Shown: positions 17,277 through 23,830 of the stretch, piece after piece
Numbering within the stretch: position 1 is the first letter of the stretch
How the letters are laid out: the number at the start of each line of letters is the position of its first letter
Made by a program: the position numbers and the translations under genes
Source of the DNA: JANWKQ01 sp964624635
GTDB lineage: Bacteria > Bacteroidota > Bacteroidia > CAIKAF01
Direction of reading: 5' to 3'
DNA: 64,000 nucleotides
Assembly: GCA_964624635.1 (NCBI GenBank)
Contig: CAZUXM010000010.1
Coordinates: 1-64,000 of the forward strand
Notes under the pieces: model-generated
Databases searched by the model: none
What the model was told of the DNA's origin: nothing
The model's input: only the letters and a program-made list of their open reading frames with translations

Positions 17277-20200
17277 CTAGTGATTAATAATAATTGGCTT
17301 GCTAACATGCCCATGATTATTTGTAATCAATAAATAATAGGTAGAGGCTGCTAAATGACTAAAGTCAAATTGCTGAACCTGATTTTGTAATTCACCTGAA
17401 TAAATTATTTGTCCTAATGCATCCATTAAACGAATATCTGTTTTTTCTGTTGGCATTTCAGATAAACTTAAAGTAAATACTCCTGTACCCGGATTAGGAT
17501 AAACAAGCACTGTAATTTCTTCACCACTTTCACCTTCAACACCTAAACAAGGTTGTACCACCACTGTTTGGTTTTGTGTCCATGTATTTCCATTTCCATC
17601 ATCAAAATGCCAGATGATAAAGTATGTTCCCGGAAGATTATATGAAATAGGATCTGTGGTTGTTCCTGTGATTAAATCACCTGAACAGTTATCGGATGCT
17701 GTTGGTGGAGCGGGAACAGATACCACACAGTTTCCAACTACGTTCGGTAAAAATACCAATGAAGGAACCGGAGGATCGACATCTATTACTGTTACTGTTT
17801 GTGTTTGTGTTGTAATATTACCTCTTCCATCATCATACGACCAGGTAATGGTATAGGTACCTGCATCATTATAGGTTAATGGATCAGTAGTTGTACCGGT
17901 AATTGTTCCTTCACAATTATCAGTAGCTGTTGGAACAGAAGAAACCAATACTGAACAAGTATCAGAAATAGAAGCTAATGATCCGATATCAGCTACAGGC
18001 GCAATAGAATCTTCTACAATAACTGTTTGAGTTTGTATAAATGTATTCCCTGCTAAATCTGTATATTCCCAATTGATTGTATACACACCATCTGTAGTAT
18101 AGGTTAGCGGATCCGATGTGGTTGCAGTAACCGCGCCATCACAATTATCATTACCTGTTGGAGCTGTTAAAGCAATTGAACAATCTGCATTCAAAGTAGG
18201 AAGTTGTTCAGGATTTTCAAAGTTTAATGTAAACTCTGTTAGATTTCCTATATCACCACCGGCATCATCGAAAATTGAAATTTTCCAATATCCGTTAGGA
18301 TCTTCTCCATTAAATACTCCAAATCCACCGGCACCTTCAGGAATATAACTTCCCGTAAAAGGTGCTACTCCGGTAGTAATATTTGATGCAGCAGTCATAT
18401 CAAAACAGGTATTGATAAAATTATCACCACCACCGCCATTATCACTACTTAAATCGAATATTGTACCTAATGGAGATATTAAAGAAATATCAAGATCTGC
18501 ATCAAATGTGTGATTAATATTGATACAGATAGAAGAAATCATTCCGGTAGTTAAAGCAGCAGGTAAACCGGTTACCAATACTGAATCAATGGCTGTAGTA
18601 CCATCTAATATATCTACATCAATAGCTCCATTACTAAAAGTAAACGATTGAGTAACATCAGGCACCGGAGCTTGCATATCCTGTACAATTACGTCAAATG
18701 AGCAGGTAGCAGTATTACCAGCACCGTCAGTTGCTACAAATGTATTAGTAGTAGTTCCCATCGGGAATAAAGAACCAGACGGCAGCCCGGCTGTTTGAGA
18801 AATAGTAACAGATGGAGATGAACCATATAAATTCATTAAAATATTTTGATCTGTAAATCCAAATGCAACGAATGGATCTACCGGTTGAGGAGCACCACAA
18901 CTTGGTGCAGCTAAGTATGCTATATCTGTTTGACCCGCAGTATTACCTGCAGGATATAATCCACCACCATAAGAAAATCCAACAACTAAGTTAGTTCCTG
19001 CAGGAACTGTATATGAAGTTGGTACAGTTAAGATTATTGGAGACCCAGCAGTTACCAATGGGGCAAAAGCCGGAAAGCTTGATAACAATGTTAAGTTAGA
19101 ATAATCAAGCGGACCCGACAAGCTGTATAAATTAATGTTGATAGTTTGAGGTGTTATATTTTCTCCAATACCAACAGAAACGCTATCTAAAAACAATGAT
19201 CCGGTTAAGTTAAATATCCTCATCCATTCGTTCGGAGCAACATTACATGAAATGATGATTCCTGATGTAGCTGTTTGAGATAAGTTTTGAGTCAGCATTG
19301 TATTATCATAACAGTTATCATCTGCACCAACAGAATACACAAATGTTCTGCCACAGATATCTTCATCGTTTCCAACTGTGGTATCATTTAAACAAACAAT
19401 GGTAGGGGGTGTAGGATCATTGATAACTACGTCCTGTGTTTGAACAGAAGTGTTTCCGTTCCCATCATTATAAACCCAGTTAACAGTATAAGACCCGTTA
19501 AGGGAATATGTAGTAGGGTCTGTAGTTGTGGCAACAATAGTACCTGCACAGTTATCAGTAGCTGTAGGTGCTGTTAGTGTAACAGAACATACAGAGTTAA
19601 CGTCTGGCAGAGGATCTAAATCTGCAACGGGAGCTGAAATGTCTACCTGAGATAATGTTAAATCAAAAGAACCAATAGCCCCATTACCATGAACTAGAAT
19701 ATAATAAGTAGTTCCGGCAGTAGCTGACCAACTAACTTCTGATTGAGTTCCACAAAAATCATCATTACCTCCGATACAATTTAAGGCTCCACATGATCCA
19801 TCAAATACACTAATTTGAGAATTGTAAACAGTTCCAGTGCAAAGGCTGGCTGTTACTAGTGCAGAACAACTGGTAGTATATGAATACCAAACTCCTCCTG
19901 TTGTTGGAGCAGTAGCAGTACCACATAAAGGAACAGCATCTATATTAGCACATGCGTTAATTGACCCGGAAGTAGTTCCAGACAAAATAGCAATTGCCCC
20001 TGCACAGTTATCATTTGTAGGGGGTACTGGTGTAGAAACATATGCAACTCTGGATACATTAAGTGCAGCACATCCAGCCAGATGTCTATAGAAACGATAA
20101 ACACCTGTTGTTGGAGCAGTATAAGAAACTGATCCGGTAGCAAAAGCTACTACTACATTTGCATTATCAGTAATAGTAATAACATCAGTTGCTACTGAAG

Positions 20201-20420
20201 TATAAAAGGTATAAGCAACTCCTGCTGTTAAATTAACATTTGAATATTCTGAGGCCCAGGCAAAAGCTGTAATAGTTTGAGCACCCCCACAATTAGCAGG
20301 AGTAAAAGTTGCTGCCGGATATAAACCATACGCCGCAGTATTACATTGAGAATATGATGTAGACAATATGCCTATCACAAAGAATACTGTTAATAGAATT
20401 TTTTGTATAATTTTTTTCAT
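17277..20420 (-). CDS. Giant T9SS type A secreted protein with HYR repeats and a P-domain-like insert
   Basis: A 1047-aa paralogue of the product of 12612-16628. Order: signal peptide ending SYSQ; N-terminal beta domain; one PPC-like NDNCAGAIAI domain; HYR repeats; a beta-rich insert; then at about 590-740 a region (ISSICININHTFDADLDISL, SDNGGGGDNF, GYWKISIFDDAGGDIG) that looks like a proprotein-convertase P domain; more HYR repeats; and a type A T9SS signal (YPNPGTGVFTLSL ... KPIIINH). The last 350 residues are much closer to the paralogue than the N-terminal halves are. It starts 8 nt after the small partner gene's stop. The protein is likely on the cell surface; no catalytic residues are recognised. 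Confidence 0.85.
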   Translation of the reverse strand: MKKIIQKILLTVFFVIGILSTSYSQCNTAAYGLYPAATFTPANCGGAQTITAFAWASEYSNVNLTAGVAYTFYTSVATDVITITDNANVVVAFATGSVSYTAPTTGVYRFYRHLAGCAALNVSRVAYVSTPVPPTNDNCAGAIAILSGTTSGSINACANIDAVPLCGTATAPTTGGVWYSYTTSCSALVTASLCTGTVYNSQISVFDGSCGALNCIGGNDDFCGTQSEVSWSATAGTTYYILVHGNGAIGSFDLTLSQVDISAPVADLDPLPDVNSVCSVTLTAPTATDNCAGTIVATTTDPTTYSLNGSYTVNWVYNDGNGNTSVQTQDVVINDPTPPTIVCLNDTTVGNDEDICGRTFVYSVGADDNCYDNTMLTQNLSQTATSGIIISCNVAPNEWMRIFNLTGSLFLDSVSVGIGENITPQTININLYSLSGPLDYSNLTLLSSFPAFAPLVTAGSPIILTVPTSYTVPAGTNLVVGFSYGGGLYPAGNTAGQTDIAYLAAPSCGAPQPVDPFVAFGFTDQNILMNLYGSSPSVTISQTAGLPSGSLFPMGTTTNTFVATDGAGNTATCSFDVIVQDMQAPVPDVTQSFTFSNGAIDVDILDGTTAIDSVLVTGLPAALTTGMISSICININHTFDADLDISLISPLGTIFDLSSDNGGGGDNFINTCFDMTAASNITTGVAPFTGSYIPEGAGGFGVFNGEDPNGYWKISIFDDAGGDIGNLTEFTLNFENPEQLPTLNADCSIALTAPTGNDNCDGAVTATTSDPLTYTTDGVYTINWEYTDLAGNTFIQTQTVIVEDSIAPVADIGSLASISDTCSVLVSSVPTATDNCEGTITGTTTDPLTYNDAGTYTITWSYDDGRGNITTQTQTVTVIDVDPPVPSLVFLPNVVGNCVVSVPAPPTASDNCSGDLITGTTTDPISYNLPGTYFIIWHFDDGNGNTWTQNQTVVVQPCLGVEGESGEEITVLVYPNPGTGVFTLSLSEMPTEKTDIRLMDALGQIIYSGELQNQVQQFDFSHLAASTYYLLITNNHGHVSKPIIINH

Positions 20421-20428
20421 GATTTGGA

Positions 20429-20779
20429 TTATTTGGGTTGTTTTGAATTTTCTTCTTCTATGTCAACTTTGCCATTTCTGATCAAAAATTGATCATAAAG
20501 AGCTTTGTTTTTTTCATTTTGCATCCATTGATCTCTGGCTGCTTGAAATGTTGCATTGTCTTTTTCAATATCGCCTGTATTCACAAATACGGGAAAACCG
20601 GGTAATTCTGCATTAACATCAACAACACCCACCGCTGGTTGGCTCTGAACTGAAAAAGTGGAAGATTCTTTTGATTTGTTTTGATTTTGTAAATCCGCTT
20701 GATCAGCTATTGAGGCGCTTTGAGCTGATAACCCGGCCGCAAAAATTACTGACAGAAGTAATAAGTAAAGTTTTTTCAT
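20429..20779 (-). CDS. Small secreted partner protein with one FPxYINTG motif
   Basis: A 116-aa protein with a signal peptide (MKKLYLLLLSVIFAAGLSAQ, cleaved after residue 20), a Gln/Ser-rich linker, and one copy of the unit found twice in the 144-aa protein: FPVFVNTGDIEKDNATFQAA at 62-81, followed by RDQW. The C-terminus is acidic and lysine-rich. It precedes the second giant HYR gene by 8 nt, the same order as in the other module. The insertion of the IS1595-type element lies only 28 nt upstream of its ATG. No named family is recognised. Confidence 0.75.
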   Translation of the reverse strand: MKKLYLLLLSVIFAAGLSAQSASIADQADLQNQNKSKESSTFSVQSQPAVGVVDVNAELPGFPVFVNTGDIEKDNATFQAARDQWMQNEKNKALYDQFLIRNGKVDIEEENSKQPK

Positions 20780-20801
20780 AAATCTTAATTTGATGTTTCA
20801 C

Positions 20802-20809
20802 CAAATTTA
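20802..20809 (-). promoter_or_regulatory. -7-like box of the second HYR module, at the transposon junction
   Basis: TAAATTTG on the minus strand fits TAnnTTTG and lies 22 nt upstream of the 116-aa gene's ATG. Its upstream two bases belong to the target duplication, so any -33 element would now fall within the transposon's end. Confidence 0.4.
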
Positions 20810-20815
20810 ACATAT
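20808..20815. repeat. Target site duplication, left copy
   Basis: TAACATAT directly abuts the left inverted repeat and is identical to the 8 bp abutting the right one. An 8-bp duplication is the size known for the IS1595 family. Confidence 0.92.
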
Positions 20816-20839
20816 TCTGACTATCTGTTTATAGGAAAC
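20816..20839. repeat. Left terminal inverted repeat (IRL) of the IS1595-type element
   Basis: A 24-bp end starting TCTGACTATC and finishing TTTATAGGAAAC. It matches the right end in inverted orientation at 23 of 24 positions; the mismatch is at position 11. Confidence 0.93.
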
Positions 20840-20861
20840 AAGATTCATAACTAATTGATTA

Positions 20862-21095
20862 TTATATAGATACGCCTCTCATCTTTCCAAGTCTTTTTAT
20901 CGAATGAATTGAAGATTTTACGTGTATCAACATTTCTTCATATTCGTCAATATTTTGATGACTTGGATTCTGTTTAATGAAATTTTCCAACTCTGTTTTA
21001 AGATCTTCCAAATTATTGTGAGAAGAAACAATCTTAGTATTCATTTTTTTTCTTTTAGGGAAGAAAATTAGTAATAATTTATCAAGTATTTTCAT
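20862..21095 (-). CDS. Small cargo protein, unknown function
   Basis: A 77-aa basic/acidic mixed protein without a signal peptide. An alternative ATG lies at codon 18 (MNTKIVSS), which would remove a basic hydrophobic N-terminus (LLLIFFPKRKK). The centre (NLEDLKTELENFIKQ) is likely helical. It lies 36 nt behind the XRE regulator gene on the same strand and ends 22 nt before the inner end of the left inverted repeat. It may be co-expressed with the regulator. No family is recognised. Confidence 0.55.
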   Translation of the reverse strand: MKILDKLLLIFFPKRKKMNTKIVSSHNNLEDLKTELENFIKQNPSHQNIDEYEEMLIHVKSSIHSIKRLGKMRGVSI

Positions 21096-21131
21096 ACTGG
21101 TTATATTTTAACCAGGTATAAAGTTTATGAT

Positions 21132-21365
21132 TTATTTCTCCAATAGTTTAGTGATTGAAACACCCAATCCCTCAGAGATTTCCAATAGATATAGATAAGA
21201 CGGATTTATATTACCAGATTCAAGTCGTTGAATTGATTGTTGGTCTTTATTTACATTACTCGCAAGATCAGATTGGGTAAGACCTTTACTCAATCTGATT
21301 TCCCTAACCCTTTCCCCTAAAGACTTTAATTCCTTGTCTTTTTTCATACCATCAAGATTATTCAA
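21132..21365 (-). CDS. XRE-family helix-turn-helix regulator (transposon cargo)
   Basis: A 77-aa single-domain DNA-binding protein. The HTH_3 fold is clear: LGERVREIRLSKGLTQSDLA, then the recognition helix region NKDQQSIQRLESGNINPSYLYLLEISEGLGVSITKLLEK. It is typical of small phage or mobile-element regulators. It is divergent from the cargo secreted-protein gene, and the 89 nt between them hold three GTTGTA half-sites, a likely operator. It probably controls its own gene and the divergent cargo. The start could be Met1 or Met7. Confidence 0.88.
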   Translation of the reverse strand: MNNLDGMKKDKELKSLGERVREIRLSKGLTQSDLASNVNKDQQSIQRLESGNINPSYLYLLEISEGLGVSITKLLEK

Positions 21366-21393
21366 CCCTGTGGATACTTTTCACAACCGATCC

Positions 21394-21422
21394 GTTGTAA
21401 ATACAACCAATTTGTTGTATTT
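21394..21422. promoter_or_regulatory. Candidate XRE operator: three GTTGTA half-sites
   Basis: GTTGTA (21394), TACAAC (21402) and GTTGTA (21414) form two overlapping inverted repeats: GTTGTA-AA-TACAAC, and AAATACAAC-N6-GTTGTATTT. They lie between the divergent XRE and secreted-protein genes. Confidence 0.6.
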
Positions 21423-21454
21423 TTACCCTATTAACTAATTAAAACAAGGATTTT

Positions 21455-22117
21455 ATGACCAAATGGGTATTAATGATTTTGATCTTGTGTATTAAGATCA
21501 ATTCATTCTCACAAACCACTTATGAGTTTAGTGTATATGATACAATTGGATGTACTGGGTCAGGATGTGATTCAGAAACAGATGGGAATATTCAAATAAC
21601 AATGAATATGGGTGATACACTAAGATTCAAGAATGGAGAACCTGTGATACGTGCAATGTACTTACATAAGAATGGTGAATGGCCTATCAATGATGATTCT
21701 TACAATCCAGGTGATCTAATATATGGGAATGCAGTCAATCCTGGAAATTATTTAGACACTTCAATAGTAGTATCAAGTAATTCAGTTTATAAATGTTCTT
21801 TTTATAGTCCCTGGTCTTTTATTCATTTCATAAATGTCAAAATAATCATCTCCAATGTTGGAATTGAAAATAGTAATGATTTTACTTTCAATGTTTATCC
21901 AAATCCGACAACTGACTACATAAATATTTCAGGTGAAAATCTAACAGGTTATTCTGTTCAGGTAGTTGATATTTCAGGGAGATGTATCACCCAAACTATA
22001 CTCTTACAGAATAACACAATCCTAGACTTATCTAAATCAATTAAGGGAGTGTATTTCCTTCGGTTAATTGATGGGTCAGGTAAATGTTTATCCACGAAGA
22101 AAATTATTAACCAATAA
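21455..22117 (+). CDS. T9SS type A secreted protein carried by the transposon
   Basis: A 220-aa protein. The signal peptide ends near SFSQ (residue 20). The next 110 residues begin TTYEFSVYDTIGCTGSGCDS and include GDTLRFKNGEPVI; the arrangement suggests a single beta-sandwich, possibly cupredoxin-like, but copper ligands are not established. The C-terminal 75 residues are a type A T9SS signal: NVYPNPTTDYINIS, VVDISGRC, KGVYFLRL, KKIINQ. It should be exported across the outer membrane. It is the first gene of the rightward cargo transcript and is divergent from the XRE regulator. Secreted T9SS cargo inside an IS is unusual. Confidence 0.82.
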   Translation: MTKWVLMILILCIKINSFSQTTYEFSVYDTIGCTGSGCDSETDGNIQITMNMGDTLRFKNGEPVIRAMYLHKNGEWPINDDSYNPGDLIYGNAVNPGNYLDTSIVVSSNSVYKCSFYSPWSFIHFINVKIIISNVGIENSNDFTFNVYPNPTTDYINISGENLTGYSVQVVDISGRCITQTILLQNNTILDLSKSIKGVYFLRLIDGSGKCLSTKKIINQ

Positions 22118-22129
22118 AAACAATCAATT

Positions 22130-22339
22130 ATGTCATTCAAATCTAGTGAAATTAATTACGGTGTATTGAAGGTAAAAGGTAGATCAGTTGAAGTCTATGA
22201 AAGTTCTTCATCTTATAGTTTAATCAATACCGAAACAGAAGTAGAATCTGCAAATTGGGCTGGTGATGCGGTTTTGGTGAAATTAAAGAATGGGAAAATG
22301 AGACGATACAAGACAAAGACAACATACGAAAATGTATAA
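22130..22339 (+). CDS. Small cytoplasmic cargo protein, unknown function
   Basis: A 69-aa protein without signal peptide, beta-rich by appearance (VLKVKGRSVEVYE, AVLVKLKNGKMRRYKTKT). It begins 12 nt after the stop of the secreted-protein gene and is followed at once by a strong terminator, so the two form an operon. It resembles small KTSC-like or SH3-like beta proteins only in general character; no family is claimed. Confidence 0.6.
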   Translation: MSFKSSEINYGVLKVKGRSVEVYESSSSYSLINTETEVESANWAGDAVLVKLKNGKMRRYKTKTTYENV

Positions 22340-22341
22340 AC

Positions 22342-22373
22342 AAAAAACCCTTCCACATCTGGAAGGGTTTTTT
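22342..22373 (+). terminator. Terminator of the rightward cargo operon
   Basis: A 13-bp perfect stem (A6 CCCTTCC / GGAAGGG T6) with a 6-nt loop begins 2 nt after the stop of the 69-aa gene. Confidence 0.92.
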
Positions 22374-22447
22374 AATTTTGTCTCATACTTTTTTACAAGT
22401 ATAGATGAGGTCAAAATTTATTGGAAGGTGATTCCAACGAAAAAATA

Positions 22448-22464
22448 ACTCATCTTTTATGAGT
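22448..22464 (+). promoter_or_regulatory. Hairpin covering the start codon of the 34-aa peptide
   Basis: ACTCAT and ATGAGT form a 6-bp stem with a 5-nt loop, and the right arm contains the ATG of the small reading frame. It could limit its translation. This is weak, short-stem evidence. Confidence 0.35.
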
Positions 22465-22563
22465 AACAGTAAATCATTTAAGGAACTTAAAAAGTTCTTG
22501 AAACTTTTGTATTTATTACTCGAAATCTTAATCGTTAGTAAAGTAATAATACAAATTCTGTAA
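22459..22563 (+). CDS. Probable 34-aa hydrophobic peptide (transposon cargo)
   Basis: ATG to TAA gives 34 residues. A short polar basic start (MSNSKSFKELKK) is followed by an almost uninterrupted hydrophobic helix (FLKLLYLLLEILIVSKVIIQ), long enough to span or lie on a membrane. A hairpin terminator begins 7 nt after the stop, which argues that transcription really ends here. No ribosome site is obvious, as is usual in this phylum. It is small enough to be a chance frame. A minus-strand frame overlapping it looks less convincing. Confidence 0.42.
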   Translation: MSNSKSFKELKKFLKLLYLLLEILIVSKVIIQIL

Positions 22564-22569
22564 TTGAAG

Positions 22570-22595
22570 GGAGGTCTCACCACCTCCTTTCTTTT
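22570..22595 (+). terminator. Terminator after the 34-aa reading frame
   Basis: A GGAGGT/ACCTCC stem with a 6-nt loop is followed by TTTCTTTTT on the plus strand. It lies between the cargo genes and the transposase end. Confidence 0.75.
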
Positions 22596-22621
22596 TATTA
22601 TATTCTAAATTTTCAAAAAGT

Positions 22622-23539
22622 TTAATTCCATTTGTGAGAAATTCCTGCAATCAAGAGTCCATCGAATGAATCTCTATATTCAAAATTTCTTCTATTAAGT
22701 TTATAACAGAATTCGTTTAAGTATAGTTGTAAATATTTATGGTTTATAGAATGATGGACACCTAATAATCCTCTTTTAACATTAGAAATAATAGTATGTA
22801 CCCATGGTAATTTTTTCATACTATCTTTTGGTTTTACCCTCATCTTTTTGTGTTTATTTACTACATCAGTAACGTTATTATAACCCCTCCATCCATCAGT
22901 TGTTAAAGTAGAACTTTTATCTACTGATTTCTTTAATTCATAATTAATACCTTCTGAACTTAAATCGTCCATTACAATCATTTTTACATATCCCAGAACT
23001 CTTTTCTTTTTATGTTTAAGATTATGATTGATTGGTTCACTTTCAGTCATCACCAACACTGGTGTTTGTTTTTGACTTCCTCTACCTCTCTTTAATGGTT
23101 TCTTAGATTTTGGTTTAACAGATTCAAAGAATCCCTCATCAACTTCTATGTTTCCATCGAGTTTATAAAGACTATCTCTTTTACCCATTATAGTACGTAT
23201 TTTTAACATCATATACCAAACTGGTTCATAGAATTTAAGTCCTAATTGTCTCTGTAACTCAAGTGCAGAGAAGGATTTCTTAGTACTGGTCATTAGGTGT
23301 ATCGTTATAAACCATATACGGATGGGTAATTGAGATTTTTCCATTATCGTACCTGATTTAATATTAGTCCTAGACCTACATACAGAACATTGGAACTTAT
23401 TGACTGAGTTTAACCAGTAGTGTTTAGTGATAGTTTCACACTTCTTACAGGTTATACCTTGTTTAAGTCTTTGTTCCTTCAAGTGGTTTATACAACTTTG
23501 TTCGTCAGGAAACTTTTGAGTAAATTCTAATAGATTCAT
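22622..23539 (-). CDS. IS1595-family (ISXO2-like) transposase
   Basis: A 305-aa transposase of normal length. The N-terminal zinc ribbon has Cys31/Cys34 (CKKC) and Cys51/Cys54 (CSVC). The DDE-type core shows IEVDEGFF (Asp134-Glu135), TTDGWRGY (Asp215), and HTIISNVKRGLLGVHH with Asn253 and Lys255, the D-D-N-K style of the ISXO2 group. No frameshift or stop is seen, so it is probably active. It is transcribed inward from the right inverted repeat. Confidence 0.93.
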   Translation of the reverse strand: MNLLEFTQKFPDEQSCINHLKEQRLKQGITCKKCETITKHYWLNSVNKFQCSVCRSRTNIKSGTIMEKSQLPIRIWFITIHLMTSTKKSFSALELQRQLGLKFYEPVWYMMLKIRTIMGKRDSLYKLDGNIEVDEGFFESVKPKSKKPLKRGRGSQKQTPVLVMTESEPINHNLKHKKKRVLGYVKMIVMDDLSSEGINYELKKSVDKSSTLTTDGWRGYNNVTDVVNKHKKMRVKPKDSMKKLPWVHTIISNVKRGLLGVHHSINHKYLQLYLNEFCYKLNRRNFEYRDSFDGLLIAGISHKWN

Positions 23540-23627
23540 ATATCATGAAACGATCAGTAAATTGGTATGTTTTACGGAGGTAGCTAAGGATTTATTAAGG
23601 AAATATTGGAATTTAATTAAATTTATA

Positions 23628-23651
23628 GTTTCCTATAAACTGATAGTCAGA
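23628..23651. repeat. Right terminal inverted repeat (IRR) of the IS1595-type element
   Basis: Reads GTTTCCTATAAAC then T then GATAGTCAGA, the inverse of the left end with one mismatch in 24. Confidence 0.93.
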
Positions 23652-23659
23652 TAACATAT
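23652..23659. repeat. Target site duplication, right copy
   Basis: TAACATAT, identical to the 8 bp flanking the left inverted repeat. Confidence 0.92.
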
Positions 23660-23830
23660 ATTTAAAAAACGTCGATAGAAAAAGCTGAACAAAATTCAGA
23701 TAAAAGGTATGCGTGATGATGACTTATTATTTTAAACTATTAATTTATTGATGATTACAGCGGAAAAGTAGTTATTAACACCTTTCGTATTATTTCTTTA
23801 AACCACATTTAAAAATCATATATTGGGTAA

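Larger units (their letters stand above)
20816..23651. mobile_element. IS1595-family transposon with cargo genes, complete
   Basis: A 2836-bp element bounded by 24-bp inverted repeats and a perfect 8-bp target duplication TAACATAT. It carries an ISXO2/IS1595-type transposase at one end. Beyond the transposase it has about 1.8 kb of cargo: a 77-aa protein and an XRE regulator leftward, then a T9SS-targeted secreted protein, a 69-aa protein and a probable 34-aa peptide rightward. Plain IS1595 elements are about 1 kb; cargo-bearing members of the family are known. It inserted in the intergenic region between the second HYR module and recJ, with no gene broken. Intact ends and transposase suggest recent movement. 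Confidence 0.92.

Noticed and set aside
22383..22583. 66-aa minus-strand reading frame in the transposon
   Set aside because: It overlaps the 34-aa plus-strand frame and two terminators, with no support; the plus-strand frame has a terminator directly after it.
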